A DNA stretch of 44,678 bases from Sabulitectum sp964386635 (GCA_964386635.1 CAYLRO010000025.1:1-44678); one strand, 5' to 3'. Positions 24,844 to 34,300 are shown, numbered from the stretch's first letter. Notes: generated from the sequence alone by a model not told the origin. Translations and numbers: made by a program.

Positions 24844-25462
24844 TCACACACTGCTGAAACCTGATGCAACCGGGGATGATGTAAGAATTCTCTGCAGTGA
24901 AGCATCGCAATACGGATTCTGTTCTGTATGCGTTAATCCTCTCTGGGTACCTTTATGCAATGAGATTCTCGCTGAATCGAAACCATTGGTGTGCTCGGTT
25001 GTAGGATTTCCCCTTGGCGCAACTCCTCTTGCAGCTGCTGAAGCACAGTGGGTTGTGTCCAGAGGCGCCGGCGAAGTTGACATGGTGCTTCCTGTAGGGT
25101 TTCTGAAGCAGGGCAATACCCGGGGTGTGCTTGAAGCTGTAAGGGATGTTGTGGAGGCTGTTCACGGTGTACCGGTTAAGGTAATACTCGAAACATGTCT
25201 TCTTTCAGACGACGAAAAAGTTACCGCCTGTCTCATTTCCATGGACGCAGGAGCAGCTTTTGTTAAAACAAGTACCGGTTTTTCCTCAGGCGGTGCAACC
25301 CTTCACGATGTTGCCCTTATGAGACAGACAGTCGGGAATTCCATGGGTGTAAAAGCATCAGGAGGAATCAGAAACTTTGAACAGGCTCTGGCCATGGTTG
25401 AAGCAGGAGCATCCAGAATTGGAGCCAGCAGCGGAATAGCAATAGTTAATGGTAGTAAATAG
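24821..25462 (+). CDS. deoC: Deoxyribose-phosphate aldolase
   Basis: Class I aldolase that splits 2-deoxyribose 5-phosphate to glyceraldehyde 3-phosphate and acetaldehyde. The Schiff-base lysine is K149 in AAFVKTSTGF; VKASGGIRN supplies the second conserved Lys, and IDHTLLKP opens the protein. 213 aa is normal. Start GTG 24821 lies inside the preceding lipoprotein gene, with AGAGGAC eight bases before it. With the transaldolase and transketolase genes nearby it suggests nucleoside sugar use. Confidence 0.95.
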   Translation: MDIAGLIDHTLLKPDATGDDVRILCSEASQYGFCSVCVNPLWVPLCNEILAESKPLVCSVVGFPLGATPLAAAEAQWVVSRGAGEVDMVLPVGFLKQGNTRGVLEAVRDVVEAVHGVPVKVILETCLLSDDEKVTACLISMDAGAAFVKTSTGFSSGGATLHDVALMRQTVGNSMGVKASGGIRNFEQALAMVEAGASRIGASSGIAIVNGSK

Positions 25463-25481
25463 CACTTGTACAGTAAAGAGA

Positions 25482-25514
25482 ACGGGCAATCGGAGGGGTC
25501 GACCGATTGCCCGT
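25482..25514 (-). terminator. Strong hairpin, probable terminator for minus-strand small gene
   Basis: A perfect 12-bp inverted repeat (ACGGGCAATCGG with CCGATTGCCCGT) and a 9-base loop. On the minus strand it is followed by TCTCTTTACT, a fair U-rich tail; on the plus strand no U-tract follows. It lies just downstream of a minus-strand small reading frame, and could also protect the deoC transcript end. Confidence 0.5.
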
Positions 25515-25574
25515 CAGGGAACCCGGATCAGTGGGCTGTAGTTCTCGTATGCTTTAGCAGGTCCGGGAGGGGGA

Positions 25575-25664
25575 TCAGACCGGCCATGTTGCAATGATGA
25601 GAACAGGCAGTGCCGCAATCGCTGTGAGCAGCATCAACCAACTCTTGAATCCGGGTTTGTACAT
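25575..25664 (-). CDS. Possible 29-aa single-span membrane protein
   Basis: A short minus-strand frame from ATG 25664: a basic start (MYKPGFKSW) followed by one strongly hydrophobic helix (LMLLTAIAALPVLIIATW) and a stop. GAGAG and AAGAG lie upstream. It fills the gap between deoC and the helicase gene and ends before a terminator-like hairpin. No family was recognised. A competing frame on the same strand exists, so this stays tentative. Confidence 0.35.
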   Translation of the reverse strand: MYKPGFKSWLMLLTAIAALPVLIIATWPV

Positions 25665-25724
25665 CTCTTACGCTCTCTTTCATATTTAGTACCACTCAAA
25701 CACTTTGTATAGGAAGCAAGAATA

Positions 25725-27896
25725 GTGCCACAAAAAACAGCAATCAGTCTTAATGAAGCGCAAGTGCAAGCAGTGGAATACAATGAAGGGCATTTACTTG
25801 TTCTTGCAGGAGCCGGCAGCGGGAAAACCAGGGTTCTGACAGCGAAGATCGCTCAGATTATTGACACCGGTCTGGCAAATCCCAGGGAAATACTGGCTAT
25901 GACATTCACCAACAAAGCAGCCGGTGAGATGAGAGAGCGTATACAGGTCAGGCTGGATTCCCCTGGTATAAGGCTTAGGATGGGTACTTTTCACAGCATC
26001 TGTGCATGGATACTCCGCCGGGAAGCCAGGACACTTGGATTCCCTGAAAACTTTTCCATCTTCGATGGTGATGACCAGGCAACGCTTATCCGCAGACTGC
26101 TTAAATCCCTGGACCTGCCTATGAAAGTAACTCCTTCAGCAGCAAGGGGATATATCTCCAATGCAAAGAACGATCTTGTTACTTCTGAAGATGCTGTCCA
26201 GTCCGCTGACAGTCCCTACAAAGAGTCCCTTGCCAAGCTTTATCACGGCTATCAGGCAGAGCTGAGAAAGTGCGGGGCTTTTGACTTCGACGATTTGTTG
26301 ACGGAAGTGCTTGCTGCATTGCGTCAAAATAATGACATCGGCAGATATTACAGAAATATGTTCAACAGAATTCTTGTTGATGAGTATCAGGATACAAACC
26401 GAGTTCAGAACGAAATACTCAAAGCACTTACAGGTGACAGTACAGTGGTTACAGTTGTAGGTGATGATGACCAGTCCATTTATGGCTGGCGGGGCGCAAG
26501 AGTCGAGAACATTCTGAGATTCCCTGAAGAGTTTGCCGGAGCAGAGACTATCAGACTGGAAACAAACTACAGATCAACAGGAAATATTCTGAAGGCCGCT
26601 TCAAGCCTTGTAAGCCATAACAGAGACAGGCACGGTAAAACCCTGATCCCTGTTCTCGGAACCGGAGACAGGGTTGTCATTCACCAGACACTGACCCCGG
26701 AGGACGAGGCTTACTTCATTCTCTCTGCTGCCAGAGACATGAATGCCGACATGATGCCCTGGAAAGAGATAGCCGTTCTTTTCAGAACCAATGCCCAGTC
26801 CCGCCCCCTGGAAACCATGTGCCGGAGACTCAACATTCCCTACGAGGTTGTGGGTACGGTAAGATTCTTCGAAAGGGCTGAGATCAAGGATATAGTGGGC
26901 TACCTTCGAATGATAGTAAACCCGGTGGACACCCAGAGCTTCAGAAGGGTTATCAACAAACCGGTAAGAGGAGTTGGCGCAAAAGGACAGGCTGCGTTTT
27001 TCCAGTGGGCTGCAGATTATGGTGTAGATATTGTCACCGCCCTTGAAAAAAGTGGAACCATCAGCGGTATTTCCAATGCGGGAAAAGCTGCTCTGGAGCA
27101 CCTGGGTCGCAATCTCAGACACTGTATGGACGGTGTGAATGCAGGTGATACTGCAAGCGATATTGTGGACAGGGTTCTTGATTTTACCGGGATTCCAGGT
27201 TTGTACAGTACAGGTGAGATAGCAGACGAGAGCAGGCTGCAGAACATACAGGAATTCAGAAGGTATGCCGCGGAGTTTGACGGCAGAAACCCTGAAGGAG
27301 GGCTTCCTGGATTTCTGGCAGAGCAGAGCCTTCTTTCCAGCTCGGACACTTATTCAGGTGACGACAAGCTGATACTCATGACTCTGCACAGTGCAAAGGG
27401 ACTTGAATTCGACAGTGTATTCGTTTCCGGTCTTGAAGAGGGAATGCTGCCCTTTATCCGTGCTCAGGAATACTCTCCCCGGGACCTGGAAGAGGAGCGA
27501 AGGCTTCTTTATGTGGGCATGACAAGGGCCAGGAAGAAACTCTGCCTGACCTGGTGTACAACAAGACCCAGACCAGGGAGTTTTCCACTTGGCCCCAGCA
27601 GATTTCTCAGTGAAGTCGCTTCCGGTCAGGAGGAAGAGATACCTGCTGTCCAGGAACCGTCAGTTCCCTCAGAATCGCAGCAGCCTTCAGTACAGGTCTC
27701 CAGCAAAAGTTACAGCAAGGGGAATCTTGTTAAACATCCCCGGTACGGTAAAGGTGTTGTGGTAGGGGCAAAGAGGCGGGGAGGAGAATGGGAGCTTAGG
27801 ATCAACTTCGGATTTGACGAGCCGAAAACACTGCTGACAGGTTATGTTCCCATACCGATTCTTAAAGAAAAAGCGCTACCGTCAGATCTTGACTAG
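25725..27896 (+). CDS. pcrA: UvrD/PcrA-type DNA helicase
   Basis: Superfamily 1A 3'-5' helicase for repair and replication restart. All motifs are present: Walker A AGAGSGKT (about 28-35), TFTNKAAGEMRERI, DEYQDTN, VGDDDQSIYGWRGA, LETNYRST, TLHSAKGLEFDSVF and LLYVGMTRARKKL. The C-terminus carries the PRYGKGVVV Tudor-like segment that binds RNA polymerase in PcrA. 723 aa is typical. Start GTG 25725 with AGGAAG upstream. It is followed by sugar-phosphate genes. Confidence 0.95.
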   Translation: MPQKTAISLNEAQVQAVEYNEGHLLVLAGAGSGKTRVLTAKIAQIIDTGLANPREILAMTFTNKAAGEMRERIQVRLDSPGIRLRMGTFHSICAWILRREARTLGFPENFSIFDGDDQATLIRRLLKSLDLPMKVTPSAARGYISNAKNDLVTSEDAVQSADSPYKESLAKLYHGYQAELRKCGAFDFDDLLTEVLAALRQNNDIGRYYRNMFNRILVDEYQDTNRVQNEILKALTGDSTVVTVVGDDDQSIYGWRGARVENILRFPEEFAGAETIRLETNYRSTGNILKAASSLVSHNRDRHGKTLIPVLGTGDRVVIHQTLTPEDEAYFILSAARDMNADMMPWKEIAVLFRTNAQSRPLETMCRRLNIPYEVVGTVRFFERAEIKDIVGYLRMIVNPVDTQSFRRVINKPVRGVGAKGQAAFFQWAADYGVDIVTALEKSGTISGISNAGKAALEHLGRNLRHCMDGVNAGDTASDIVDRVLDFTGIPGLYSTGEIADESRLQNIQEFRRYAAEFDGRNPEGGLPGFLAEQSLLSSSDTYSGDDKLILMTLHSAKGLEFDSVFVSGLEEGMLPFIRAQEYSPRDLEEERRLLYVGMTRARKKLCLTWCTTRPRPGSFPLGPSRFLSEVASGQEEEIPAVQEPSVPSESQQPSVQVSSKSYSKGNLVKHPRYGKGVVVGAKRRGGEWELRINFGFDEPKTLLTGYVPIPILKEKALPSDLD

Positions 27897-27909
27897 AAGG
27901 AGAGAGTAA

Positions 27910-28554
27910 ATGGAACTCTACCTTGATACTGCCAATGTTGAAGAGATAAAGGAGATTGCAGACTGGGGTGTTCTTTCCGGCGTTACAACCAATCCCACTC
28001 TCATAGCCAGAGAAGGAAGGGACTTTCTTCAGGTTATCAGTGAGATATGCGGAATCGTGGACGGACCTGTGAGTGCAGAGGTAATCAGCGAGGACAGGGA
28101 AGGCATGATCCGGGAAGGGCTGGAAAAGTCGAAGTGGCACGAAAACGTTGTCATCAAGCTTCCCTGCACTCCTGCCGGTATCGGAGCCTGCTCCGTTCTT
28201 GAGAGCGAGGGAATTCCATGCAATGTAACTCTGGTGTTTTCTGCCGGGCAGGGATTTCTGGCTGCCAGCGCCGGGGCTTCCTATGTGAGTCCTTTTGTGG
28301 GCAGGCTTGATGATGCCGGCACAGACGGTATGACCGTTGTAGAGGATCTTGCGGAGATATTTGACACCCATGGTTTCACCACGAAAATAATTGCAGCTTC
28401 CATAAGAACTCCCAACCATATTACACAGGCAGCTCTTGCAGGAGCGCATATTGCAACGGTTCCCTATTCAGTTATAAAGAAAAGTGTTAAGCATCCTCTT
28501 ACAGACAAGGGGCTTGCGGCGTTCAAGAAAGACTGGGAAGCAAAAGGAGACTGA
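27910..28554 (+). CDS. tal: Transaldolase / fructose-6-phosphate aldolase family protein
   Basis: The short (214 aa) TalC/MipB-like form. Schiff-base K83 lies in VVIKLPCT, and YLDTANVEEI and GVTTNPTLI open the protein; AASIRTPNHI and TVPYSVI are also conserved. Members either act as transaldolase in the non-oxidative pentose phosphate pathway or cleave fructose 6-phosphate; the adjacent transketolase genes favour transaldolase. ATG 27910 follows AAGGAGAGAG. Its stop overlaps the next start. Confidence 0.93.
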   Translation: MELYLDTANVEEIKEIADWGVLSGVTTNPTLIAREGRDFLQVISEICGIVDGPVSAEVISEDREGMIREGLEKSKWHENVVIKLPCTPAGIGACSVLESEGIPCNVTLVFSAGQGFLAASAGASYVSPFVGRLDDAGTDGMTVVEDLAEIFDTHGFTTKIIAASIRTPNHITQAALAGAHIATVPYSVIKKSVKHPLTDKGLAAFKKDWEAKGD

Positions 28555-29336
28555 TGAACTCTCCCAATGCCCTGAGACGGCTGATCCTGCAGATGATACA
28601 CACTGCAGGAAGCGGTCATCCCGGCGGCAGTCTCTCCCTTGTGGAAATTCTGATCCATCTCTACTGGAAAGAGATGAATGTTCGTCCTGACAACCCGAAC
28701 TGGGAAGACAGAGACAGGCTGGTACTGTCAAAGGGACACGGCGCCCCTGCGCTTTATGCAGTTCTGGCGCAAAAAGGATATTTCCCCCTTGAACGGTTGA
28801 ACGGCCTGAGAAAATTCGGTTCAGGCCTTGAGGGTCATCCTCACATGCAGAGTCTTAAAGGACTTGACTGTTCCACTGGAAGCCTCGGGCAGGGTCTCGG
28901 CATTTCAGCAGGGCTCGCACTTGGATTGAAGATGAAAAAGAGCCCTGCAAGGGTATTCTGTATACTGGGTGACGGAGAACTCCAGGAAGGCAGCATCTGG
29001 GAATCTGCTATGAGTGCCCCATTCGAGAAGCTGGATAACCTTACTGTTATTGTGGACAGGAACAGGGTTCAACTGGATGACAGTGTCAGACATGTGATGC
29101 CTGTTGAACCTCTGGAAGAAAAATGGAGAGCCTTCGGCTGGACTGTAGCAGGTTGTGACGGTCACAATGACAGGTCCATCAATGAAGCCTTCAGAACTTC
29201 TCACGATGGTCCTCTGGTGATTATTGCTGAAACTGTAAAGGGAAAAGGCATCTCTTTCATGGAAAACAGTGCGATCTGGCATGGACGGGCTCCAAACGCA
29301 GAAGAGCTGAAAAGAGCTTACGGGGAACTGCAATGA
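28554..29336 (+). CDS. Transketolase, N-terminal subunit
   Basis: Carries the thiamine-diphosphate-binding half: SGHPGGSLSLVEIL, SKGHGAPALYAVLA, TGSLGQGLGISAG and the GDGELQEGSIWE...DRN motif. 260 aa, a true split form rather than a broken gene because the second half follows in an overlapping frame with its own start. With that partner it transfers two-carbon units between sugar phosphates. It overlaps tal by one base and the next gene by four. Confidence 0.95.
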   Translation: MNSPNALRRLILQMIHTAGSGHPGGSLSLVEILIHLYWKEMNVRPDNPNWEDRDRLVLSKGHGAPALYAVLAQKGYFPLERLNGLRKFGSGLEGHPHMQSLKGLDCSTGSLGQGLGISAGLALGLKMKKSPARVFCILGDGELQEGSIWESAMSAPFEKLDNLTVIVDRNRVQLDDSVRHVMPVEPLEEKWRAFGWTVAGCDGHNDRSINEAFRTSHDGPLVIIAETVKGKGISFMENSAIWHGRAPNAEELKRAYGELQ

Positions 29337-30265
29337 GGCCCACAAGAGACGGTTATGTTCAGGGGCTTCTCAAGGCAGGAGAGATTGATCACAGGATAGT
29401 TGTTATTGACGGTGATGTAAGCCGGTCAACAGGGACTGTTAAGTTCAAGGAGAGATTCCCGGAAAGATTTATAAATCTGGGCATTGCAGAGCAGAACATG
29501 GCAGAGTACTCTGCGGGACTCGCTCTTGCAGGTTTCATGCCGTTTTACAGCACTTATGCAGTGTTTGCCGTGGGAAGAGCTCTGGACCAGATAAGAACTT
29601 CCATATGCAATATGAATCTTAATGTAAGAATAGGCGGAGCCCACGGCGGAACAAGTGTAGGACCTGATGGAGCTACTCACCAGGCCCTGGAGGACATTGC
29701 CTGTACCAGAGTAATGCCCAATATGACTGTTCTTGTTCCTGCAGATGCAAACCAGACTGCTCAGGCTGTTCTGGCTTCTCTTGATGTCAACGGACCTGTT
29801 TACATAAGATACGGCAGGAATCCAGTACCTGAGATTTATTCAGAGAGCAAACCGGTAATACCAGGTAAAGGACATCTTCTGAGAGAAGGCCGTCACGGTT
29901 CTCTGATAGCTGTTGGAGCAATGGTGGCAAAGGCTCTTGAAGCAGCAAAGATCCTTGCTTCAGAAGGAATTCAGGTTTCAGTTGCAGATATGGTAAGTAT
30001 CAAACCTCTTGACTCAGAGCTTATGGATTACCTTCTTGCTCAGACAGGTATATTTGTTACAGCTGAGGACCATCAGATAGCAGGTGGTCTTTTCGGTGCT
30101 GTTTCAGAGTACTGTTCACAGAAGAAACCTGCAAAAATTACTCCTGTGGGAGTAGCTGACAGATTCGGGTGCAGCGGTACCCCTGAAGAGGTGATGAAAA
30201 GCTGCAATCTGACCGCTCTCAACATAGTGGAGAAGTTACGGAAATCATTGACTTGGAAGCCATAG
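29333..30265 (+). CDS. Transketolase, C-terminal subunit
   Basis: 310 aa containing the pyrimidine-binding and C-terminal transketolase domains: VVIDGDVSRSTGTVKF, INLGIAEQNMAEYSAGLAL, and the GAHGGTSVGPDGATHQALEDIA motif with its catalytic His residues, and VTAEDHQIAGG. ATGA overlap with the N-terminal subunit indicates coupled synthesis of the two chains of one enzyme. Confidence 0.95.
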   Translation: MRPTRDGYVQGLLKAGEIDHRIVVIDGDVSRSTGTVKFKERFPERFINLGIAEQNMAEYSAGLALAGFMPFYSTYAVFAVGRALDQIRTSICNMNLNVRIGGAHGGTSVGPDGATHQALEDIACTRVMPNMTVLVPADANQTAQAVLASLDVNGPVYIRYGRNPVPEIYSESKPVIPGKGHLLREGRHGSLIAVGAMVAKALEAAKILASEGIQVSVADMVSIKPLDSELMDYLLAQTGIFVTAEDHQIAGGLFGAVSEYCSQKKPAKITPVGVADRFGCSGTPEEVMKSCNLTALNIVEKLRKSLTWKP

Positions 30266-30336
30266 TGGGGTAGCTTTCACGGGTTGGCGCTACTCTATTA
30301 CTATTCAACAATTTAACCGCAAAGCGGAGGTTTAAA

Positions 30337-31254
30337 GTGGCAAAGGTTTTGATCTGCGACGCTGTTGCCGATTCGGCTGTTCAGGCGATCAAGGATGGTG
30401 GACACGAAGTTACCATCAAAACAGGTATGGACCAGGACGCACTTCTTGAAACAGTTCCAGGATACGATGCAATGGTTGTCAGAAGCGCTACCAAGGTTCG
30501 TGTTCCTGTTCTTGAGCATTGCAAAAACACACTGAAACTGGTGGTTCGAGGCGGAGTTGGTCTTGACAACATCGATGTTAAGGATGCTGAAGCCAGAGGT
30601 ATCTCAGTGAGAAATACTCCCAGTGCCAGTTCAGTGGCAGTTGCGGAACTTGCCCTGGGTCACATGCTGGCCTGCTGCAGGTACATTCCAGTTGCAGACA
30701 GAACCATGAAACAGGCCCAGTGGAACAAGAAACAGTACGGAAAAGGGCTCGAGCTCTGGCACGGTACTCTCGGTCTCATCGGCTTCGGCCGTATTGCAAG
30801 AGAAGTTGCAAAAAGAGCAAAGGCATTCGAAATGGATGTTGTGTTCTTTGACCCGTTCATTGAAGAGACAACTCTCGACGGCGCCCGGAAGGTGAACCTT
30901 GATGAACTGTGCAAAGTTTCCACAGTGATCAGTCTTCACATTCCTCACAATGATGCAACCCATTACATTCTTGACAAACCTCAGTTCGACATGATGCAGG
31001 ACAATGTGATTATTGTTAACTGTGCCAGAGGCGGAACTGTCAATGAGGCTGCCATGGTAGAGGCTCTCGATTCAGGCAAAATATTCGCCGCAGGCGTTGA
31101 TGTATACGAGAAAGAACCTTCAACTTCTGAGAACTGTGCCCTTATCGCTCATCCAAGAGTGGTTGCAACCCCTCATATCGGAGCTGGCAGCAAAGGTGCC
31201 TCCAGCAGAGTGGGTTCTGAAGTGGCTGAGATAATAGTCAACTTTTTCAAATAG
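30337..31254 (+). CDS. serA: D-3-phosphoglycerate dehydrogenase-like 2-hydroxyacid dehydrogenase
   Basis: NAD-dependent dehydrogenase of 305 aa, the short form without a C-terminal ACT domain. Seen: VRSATKV, VVRGGVGLDNID, the Rossmann motif LGLIGFGRIA, and the catalytic trio Arg in NCARGG, Glu in GVDVYEKEP and His in ATPHIGAG. The most likely role is the first step of serine synthesis; another 2-hydroxyacid substrate is possible. GTG 30337 has GCGGAGG upstream. It stands 71 bases after the transketolase genes, with no serB or serC in the window. Confidence 0.88.
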   Translation: MAKVLICDAVADSAVQAIKDGGHEVTIKTGMDQDALLETVPGYDAMVVRSATKVRVPVLEHCKNTLKLVVRGGVGLDNIDVKDAEARGISVRNTPSASSVAVAELALGHMLACCRYIPVADRTMKQAQWNKKQYGKGLELWHGTLGLIGFGRIAREVAKRAKAFEMDVVFFDPFIEETTLDGARKVNLDELCKVSTVISLHIPHNDATHYILDKPQFDMMQDNVIIVNCARGGTVNEAAMVEALDSGKIFAAGVDVYEKEPSTSENCALIAHPRVVATPHIGAGSKGASSRVGSEVAEIIVNFFK

Positions 31255-31279
31255 ATGTACTTGAGTGAAAGGCTGTAAC

Positions 31280-32602
31280 ATGACGAAAAAGCTACCGGCC
31301 CTTCTTCTTATGCTTTTACTGGCTGCAGGTCTGGCTTTCGCCCAGGGAGAGGATCCTCCTCCTGGTGAAACGCTGACTGAAGAGCCTGTTGAAGCAATAG
31401 AGGAAGAAGCCGTCACAGACACCGGGGACGCAGCAGCTCCGGATGCTGCATCCATGACTTCGGAGATAGGTTCCGGCATGGTTCCTCCTGGAGCCATACA
31501 GGTAACCGACTGGCCTAACGATGCAGGCGATGCACTGCTGCTGACATTTGAACCGGGCAGTGAGCTTGATTCAGAAACATTCCTTGGATATTCTGTATAC
31601 AGAAGAACTCAGGGTGAGGGGGAACTCGTTCAGGTGGGTTTCATCGCCCTTAACGAGGGTACAAGCTTCACTGACGGTTATGATCCCGACTATCCTGTTG
31701 AACCCGGTGTTCAGTACGAGTACCAGATTGCTGCTACCTATCTGGACGGTGCCGAGGTAGCAGGAGAAGTTACAATTGCTCAGGAAGTGTCGCAAAATCA
31801 GTGGTTCCACACCGGCAAAGTCAGGGTACTTGTGGGTTGCGCACTTTTCCTTGGACTTATCCTCTTTTACTTCCATGCAGCTCAGCGCGGTGTGCAGATG
31901 TACCTTCGTCCTATTGCAGGAATCGAGGCCATCGACGAGGCTATCGGCCGTGCTACTGAAATGGGCAAGCCCATTCTTTATGTTCCGGGTCTTAGTTCAA
32001 TCGGCGATGTGGCGACTATTGCCAGTCTTACCATTCTGGGCCGCGTGGCCAAGAAAGTGGCTGAATACCAGACACCGCTTCTTGTCCCCAACCGCGATCC
32101 CATTGTTTACACAATTGCTGAGGAAACTGTAAGACAGGGATACCTGGAGGCAGGAAGACCTGATGCCTTCGAGAAGGACAGCGTTTTCTTCCTTACTCAG
32201 AGTCAGTTTGCATTTGTTGCCGGAGTAAACGGCATCATGATGCGTGAGAAGCCTGCTACAAACTTCTACCTGGGAATGTTCTGGGCAGAATCACTGATTC
32301 TTGCAGAAACCGGTTCCCTTTCAGGAGCCATCCAGATAGCAGGAACCGATGCAGTAACTCAGCTTCCGTTCTTCATCACCACCTGCGACTACACGCTTAT
32401 CGGTGAGGAACTCTATGCTGCAAGCGCATACCTGGGCAGAGAGCCCAAGCAGCTTGGTTCAATCAAGGGTCAGGATGCCTGCAAAGGCATCATAATGGCG
32501 GTTATTACATTGGCCGTATTGCTTTCAGTAACAGACCTTATAGCCGGTACGGAGACCCTGGCCTGGCTTAAGAATGTCATAACCATGCCGATAGTGGATT
32601 AA
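31280..32602 (+). CDS. Membrane cluster protein 1: signal peptide, FN3-like domain, conserved membrane-linked domain
   Basis: 440 aa. A signal peptide (about 1-22) is followed by an acidic Pro/Glu-rich linker, an FN3-like domain (about 80-165; LGYSVYRRTQGEGEL, YEYQIAATYLDG), a membrane helix (about 181-199) and a roughly 200-residue cytoplasmic domain (GKPILYVPGLSSIGDVATI, LLVPNRDPIVYTIAEETV) that ends in a second helix. I recall similar domains as a DUF family (possibly DUF6754) but cannot confirm it. ATG 31280 (AAAGG upstream) is chosen over GTG 31265. First of four closely spaced genes. Confidence 0.7.
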   Translation: MTKKLPALLLMLLLAAGLAFAQGEDPPPGETLTEEPVEAIEEEAVTDTGDAAAPDAASMTSEIGSGMVPPGAIQVTDWPNDAGDALLLTFEPGSELDSETFLGYSVYRRTQGEGELVQVGFIALNEGTSFTDGYDPDYPVEPGVQYEYQIAATYLDGAEVAGEVTIAQEVSQNQWFHTGKVRVLVGCALFLGLILFYFHAAQRGVQMYLRPIAGIEAIDEAIGRATEMGKPILYVPGLSSIGDVATIASLTILGRVAKKVAEYQTPLLVPNRDPIVYTIAEETVRQGYLEAGRPDAFEKDSVFFLTQSQFAFVAGVNGIMMREKPATNFYLGMFWAESLILAETGSLSGAIQIAGTDAVTQLPFFITTCDYTLIGEELYAASAYLGREPKQLGSIKGQDACKGIIMAVITLAVLLSVTDLIAGTETLAWLKNVITMPIVD

Positions 32603-32624
32603 CCCACCGAAAGGAGAGGATTAA

Positions 32625-33293
32625 ATGAAAAGATCTGTTCCTCTTGCGATAGTCATGGTGGGCGGAATACTGTTCATGATACAGTATTTCATTCCCCATC
32701 AGCATTCGCAGACACTGTTTGACTACTACACTGAATGGGCTCCCATCGTTGGTGCATTTGCCCTGGTTCTCGGTGTTGGCAGTCTCACAAGACTTCATAT
32801 GCACAAGATAAAGAGAAAAGCAAAGAACTGGCCCTACAGCTGGGCTGTTCTTATTCCGCTTTATCTCCTTCCGGTATTCGCACTGTTAATGCCGCAGTCC
32901 ATGGGCGGAGGCATTACAGAGGGAATGGGTGGAGACAGAATGACACAGGGTGTGTTCGATTTTGCATATCTGAACATCCAGGTGTCCATCCAGTCAACCA
33001 TGTTCAGCCTCCTGGCTTTCTATATTGCAAGTGCAGCTTTCAGAGCTTTCAGAGCCAAGTCTGCTCTTGCCACGGTTCTCCTTATAGCAGCAATTATTGT
33101 GATGCTGGGACAGGTTCCCATTGGAGAATTGATAGGATCATGGTTCCCGAAGATCGGTCTCTGGATCCTCAGGTACCCGAACACGGCGGCAAAGAGAGCC
33201 ATCGCCCTTGGCGTTGGTTTCGGTATGCTTGCTACACAGCTTAAAATCATCTTCGGCGTCGAGCGTAATTGGCTCGGCGGAGCCGGCGAGTAA
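32625..33293 (+). CDS. Membrane cluster protein 2: polytopic membrane protein
   Basis: 222 aa with about five to six predicted membrane helices (near 5-23, 37-55, 70-90, 118-138, 147-163 and a weaker one near 190-208). A basic cytoplasmic loop (HKIKRKAKNW) and a Gly/Met-rich periplasmic loop (MGGGITEGMGGDRM) are visible. No family was recognised. AAAGGAGAGG precedes the ATG. It lies 22 bases after gene 1 and 11 before gene 3. Confidence 0.7.
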   Translation: MKRSVPLAIVMVGGILFMIQYFIPHQHSQTLFDYYTEWAPIVGAFALVLGVGSLTRLHMHKIKRKAKNWPYSWAVLIPLYLLPVFALLMPQSMGGGITEGMGGDRMTQGVFDFAYLNIQVSIQSTMFSLLAFYIASAAFRAFRAKSALATVLLIAAIIVMLGQVPIGELIGSWFPKIGLWILRYPNTAAKRAIALGVGFGMLATQLKIIFGVERNWLGGAGE

Positions 33294-33304
33294 GGGGGGT
33301 GGAC

Positions 33305-34297
33305 ATGAACATCTGGGAAAAAATGCTGAACCTGGACAGGCGCTGGATATTTCTTCTTATAGGAGTAGCCTGTATCGTACCGTTCTTCACTCCCTTGGGC
33401 CTTCCGATCCTTCCCTCAGCTGAGGTTGAAGGTATTTTCGACTACATGGAGACCCTGGGACCGGATAACTGTATTATGGTGTCATTCGACTTTGAACCCG
33501 GCACCAGTGCTGAAAATCAGCCTATGGGTGTTGCAATGCTGAGACATGCATTTGCAAGACAGGTCCCGGTTTATGTTACAGCATACTGGCCTCTTGGTCA
33601 GGCTCTTGCCTCAATGGCTCTTGAAGAGCTTACAGATGAAACTGCTGATGACTACTTCAAGTATGTCAGGTGGGAAGAGTGGGTTGACTTGAGAGATCAG
33701 GGACTCACCGAGAGGGATGAGATTGAAGCAGCCTGGGTTGCAGCAGGTAACATTCTTCCTGAGAATGCCCGCGGATGGGTATTTGAAGGCAGGGATGTGG
33801 CGTTCCTGGGATACCTTCCCTATTTCCACCTTGCCATTCTCGGTATGACCAACTCCATAGAATCACAGTTCCCTGAGACAGTTTCAGGTGTGCCGATCTC
33901 AGGCATGCCCATGTATCAGGACCACAAGAGTCTCAGAGACCTTGACCTTGCATTTACAAGTGCCGGTTCAAGTGCCTGTGTTACCTGGATCACATATGCC
34001 AGGGAGAAGATAGGTCTTCCTGTAGCATTCGGTGTTACTGCCGTTATGGCTACTGATTACCTGATCTTTGTTCAGTCCAACCAGATCATTGGCCAGATGG
34101 GCGGCTTGAGAGGAGCAGCGGAGTACGAGACCCTTCTTCTTGAGAACGGGTATTCCGATGTCCCAGGCAAAGCCTTTATCGGTATGGATGTGCAGTCCAT
34201 TGCTCACATTCTGATAATTCTCCTTGTTGTTCTCGGAAACATCGCTTTCTTTGCCGGTGGTTTCAACAAGAAGACGAATTTGAAGGGAAGGAGGTAG
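33305..34297 (+). CDS. Membrane cluster protein 3: soluble domain between two membrane helices
   Basis: 330 aa from ATG 33305, preceded by AGGGGGG. An N-terminal helix (about 13-33) and a C-terminal helix (about 300-320) enclose a roughly 260-residue alternating alpha/beta domain (DNCIMVSFDFEPGTSAENQ, PVYVTAYWPLGQALA, GVTAVMATDYLIFVQSNQ). The ATDYLIF...GQMGGLRGA segment before the last helix resembles the CDYTLIGEELYAASAYLG segment of cluster protein 1, suggesting related domains. Function unknown. Confidence 0.7.
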   Translation: MNIWEKMLNLDRRWIFLLIGVACIVPFFTPLGLPILPSAEVEGIFDYMETLGPDNCIMVSFDFEPGTSAENQPMGVAMLRHAFARQVPVYVTAYWPLGQALASMALEELTDETADDYFKYVRWEEWVDLRDQGLTERDEIEAAWVAAGNILPENARGWVFEGRDVAFLGYLPYFHLAILGMTNSIESQFPETVSGVPISGMPMYQDHKSLRDLDLAFTSAGSSACVTWITYAREKIGLPVAFGVTAVMATDYLIFVQSNQIIGQMGGLRGAAEYETLLLENGYSDVPGKAFIGMDVQSIAHILIILLVVLGNIAFFAGGFNKKTNLKGRR

Positions 34298-34300
34298 ATC

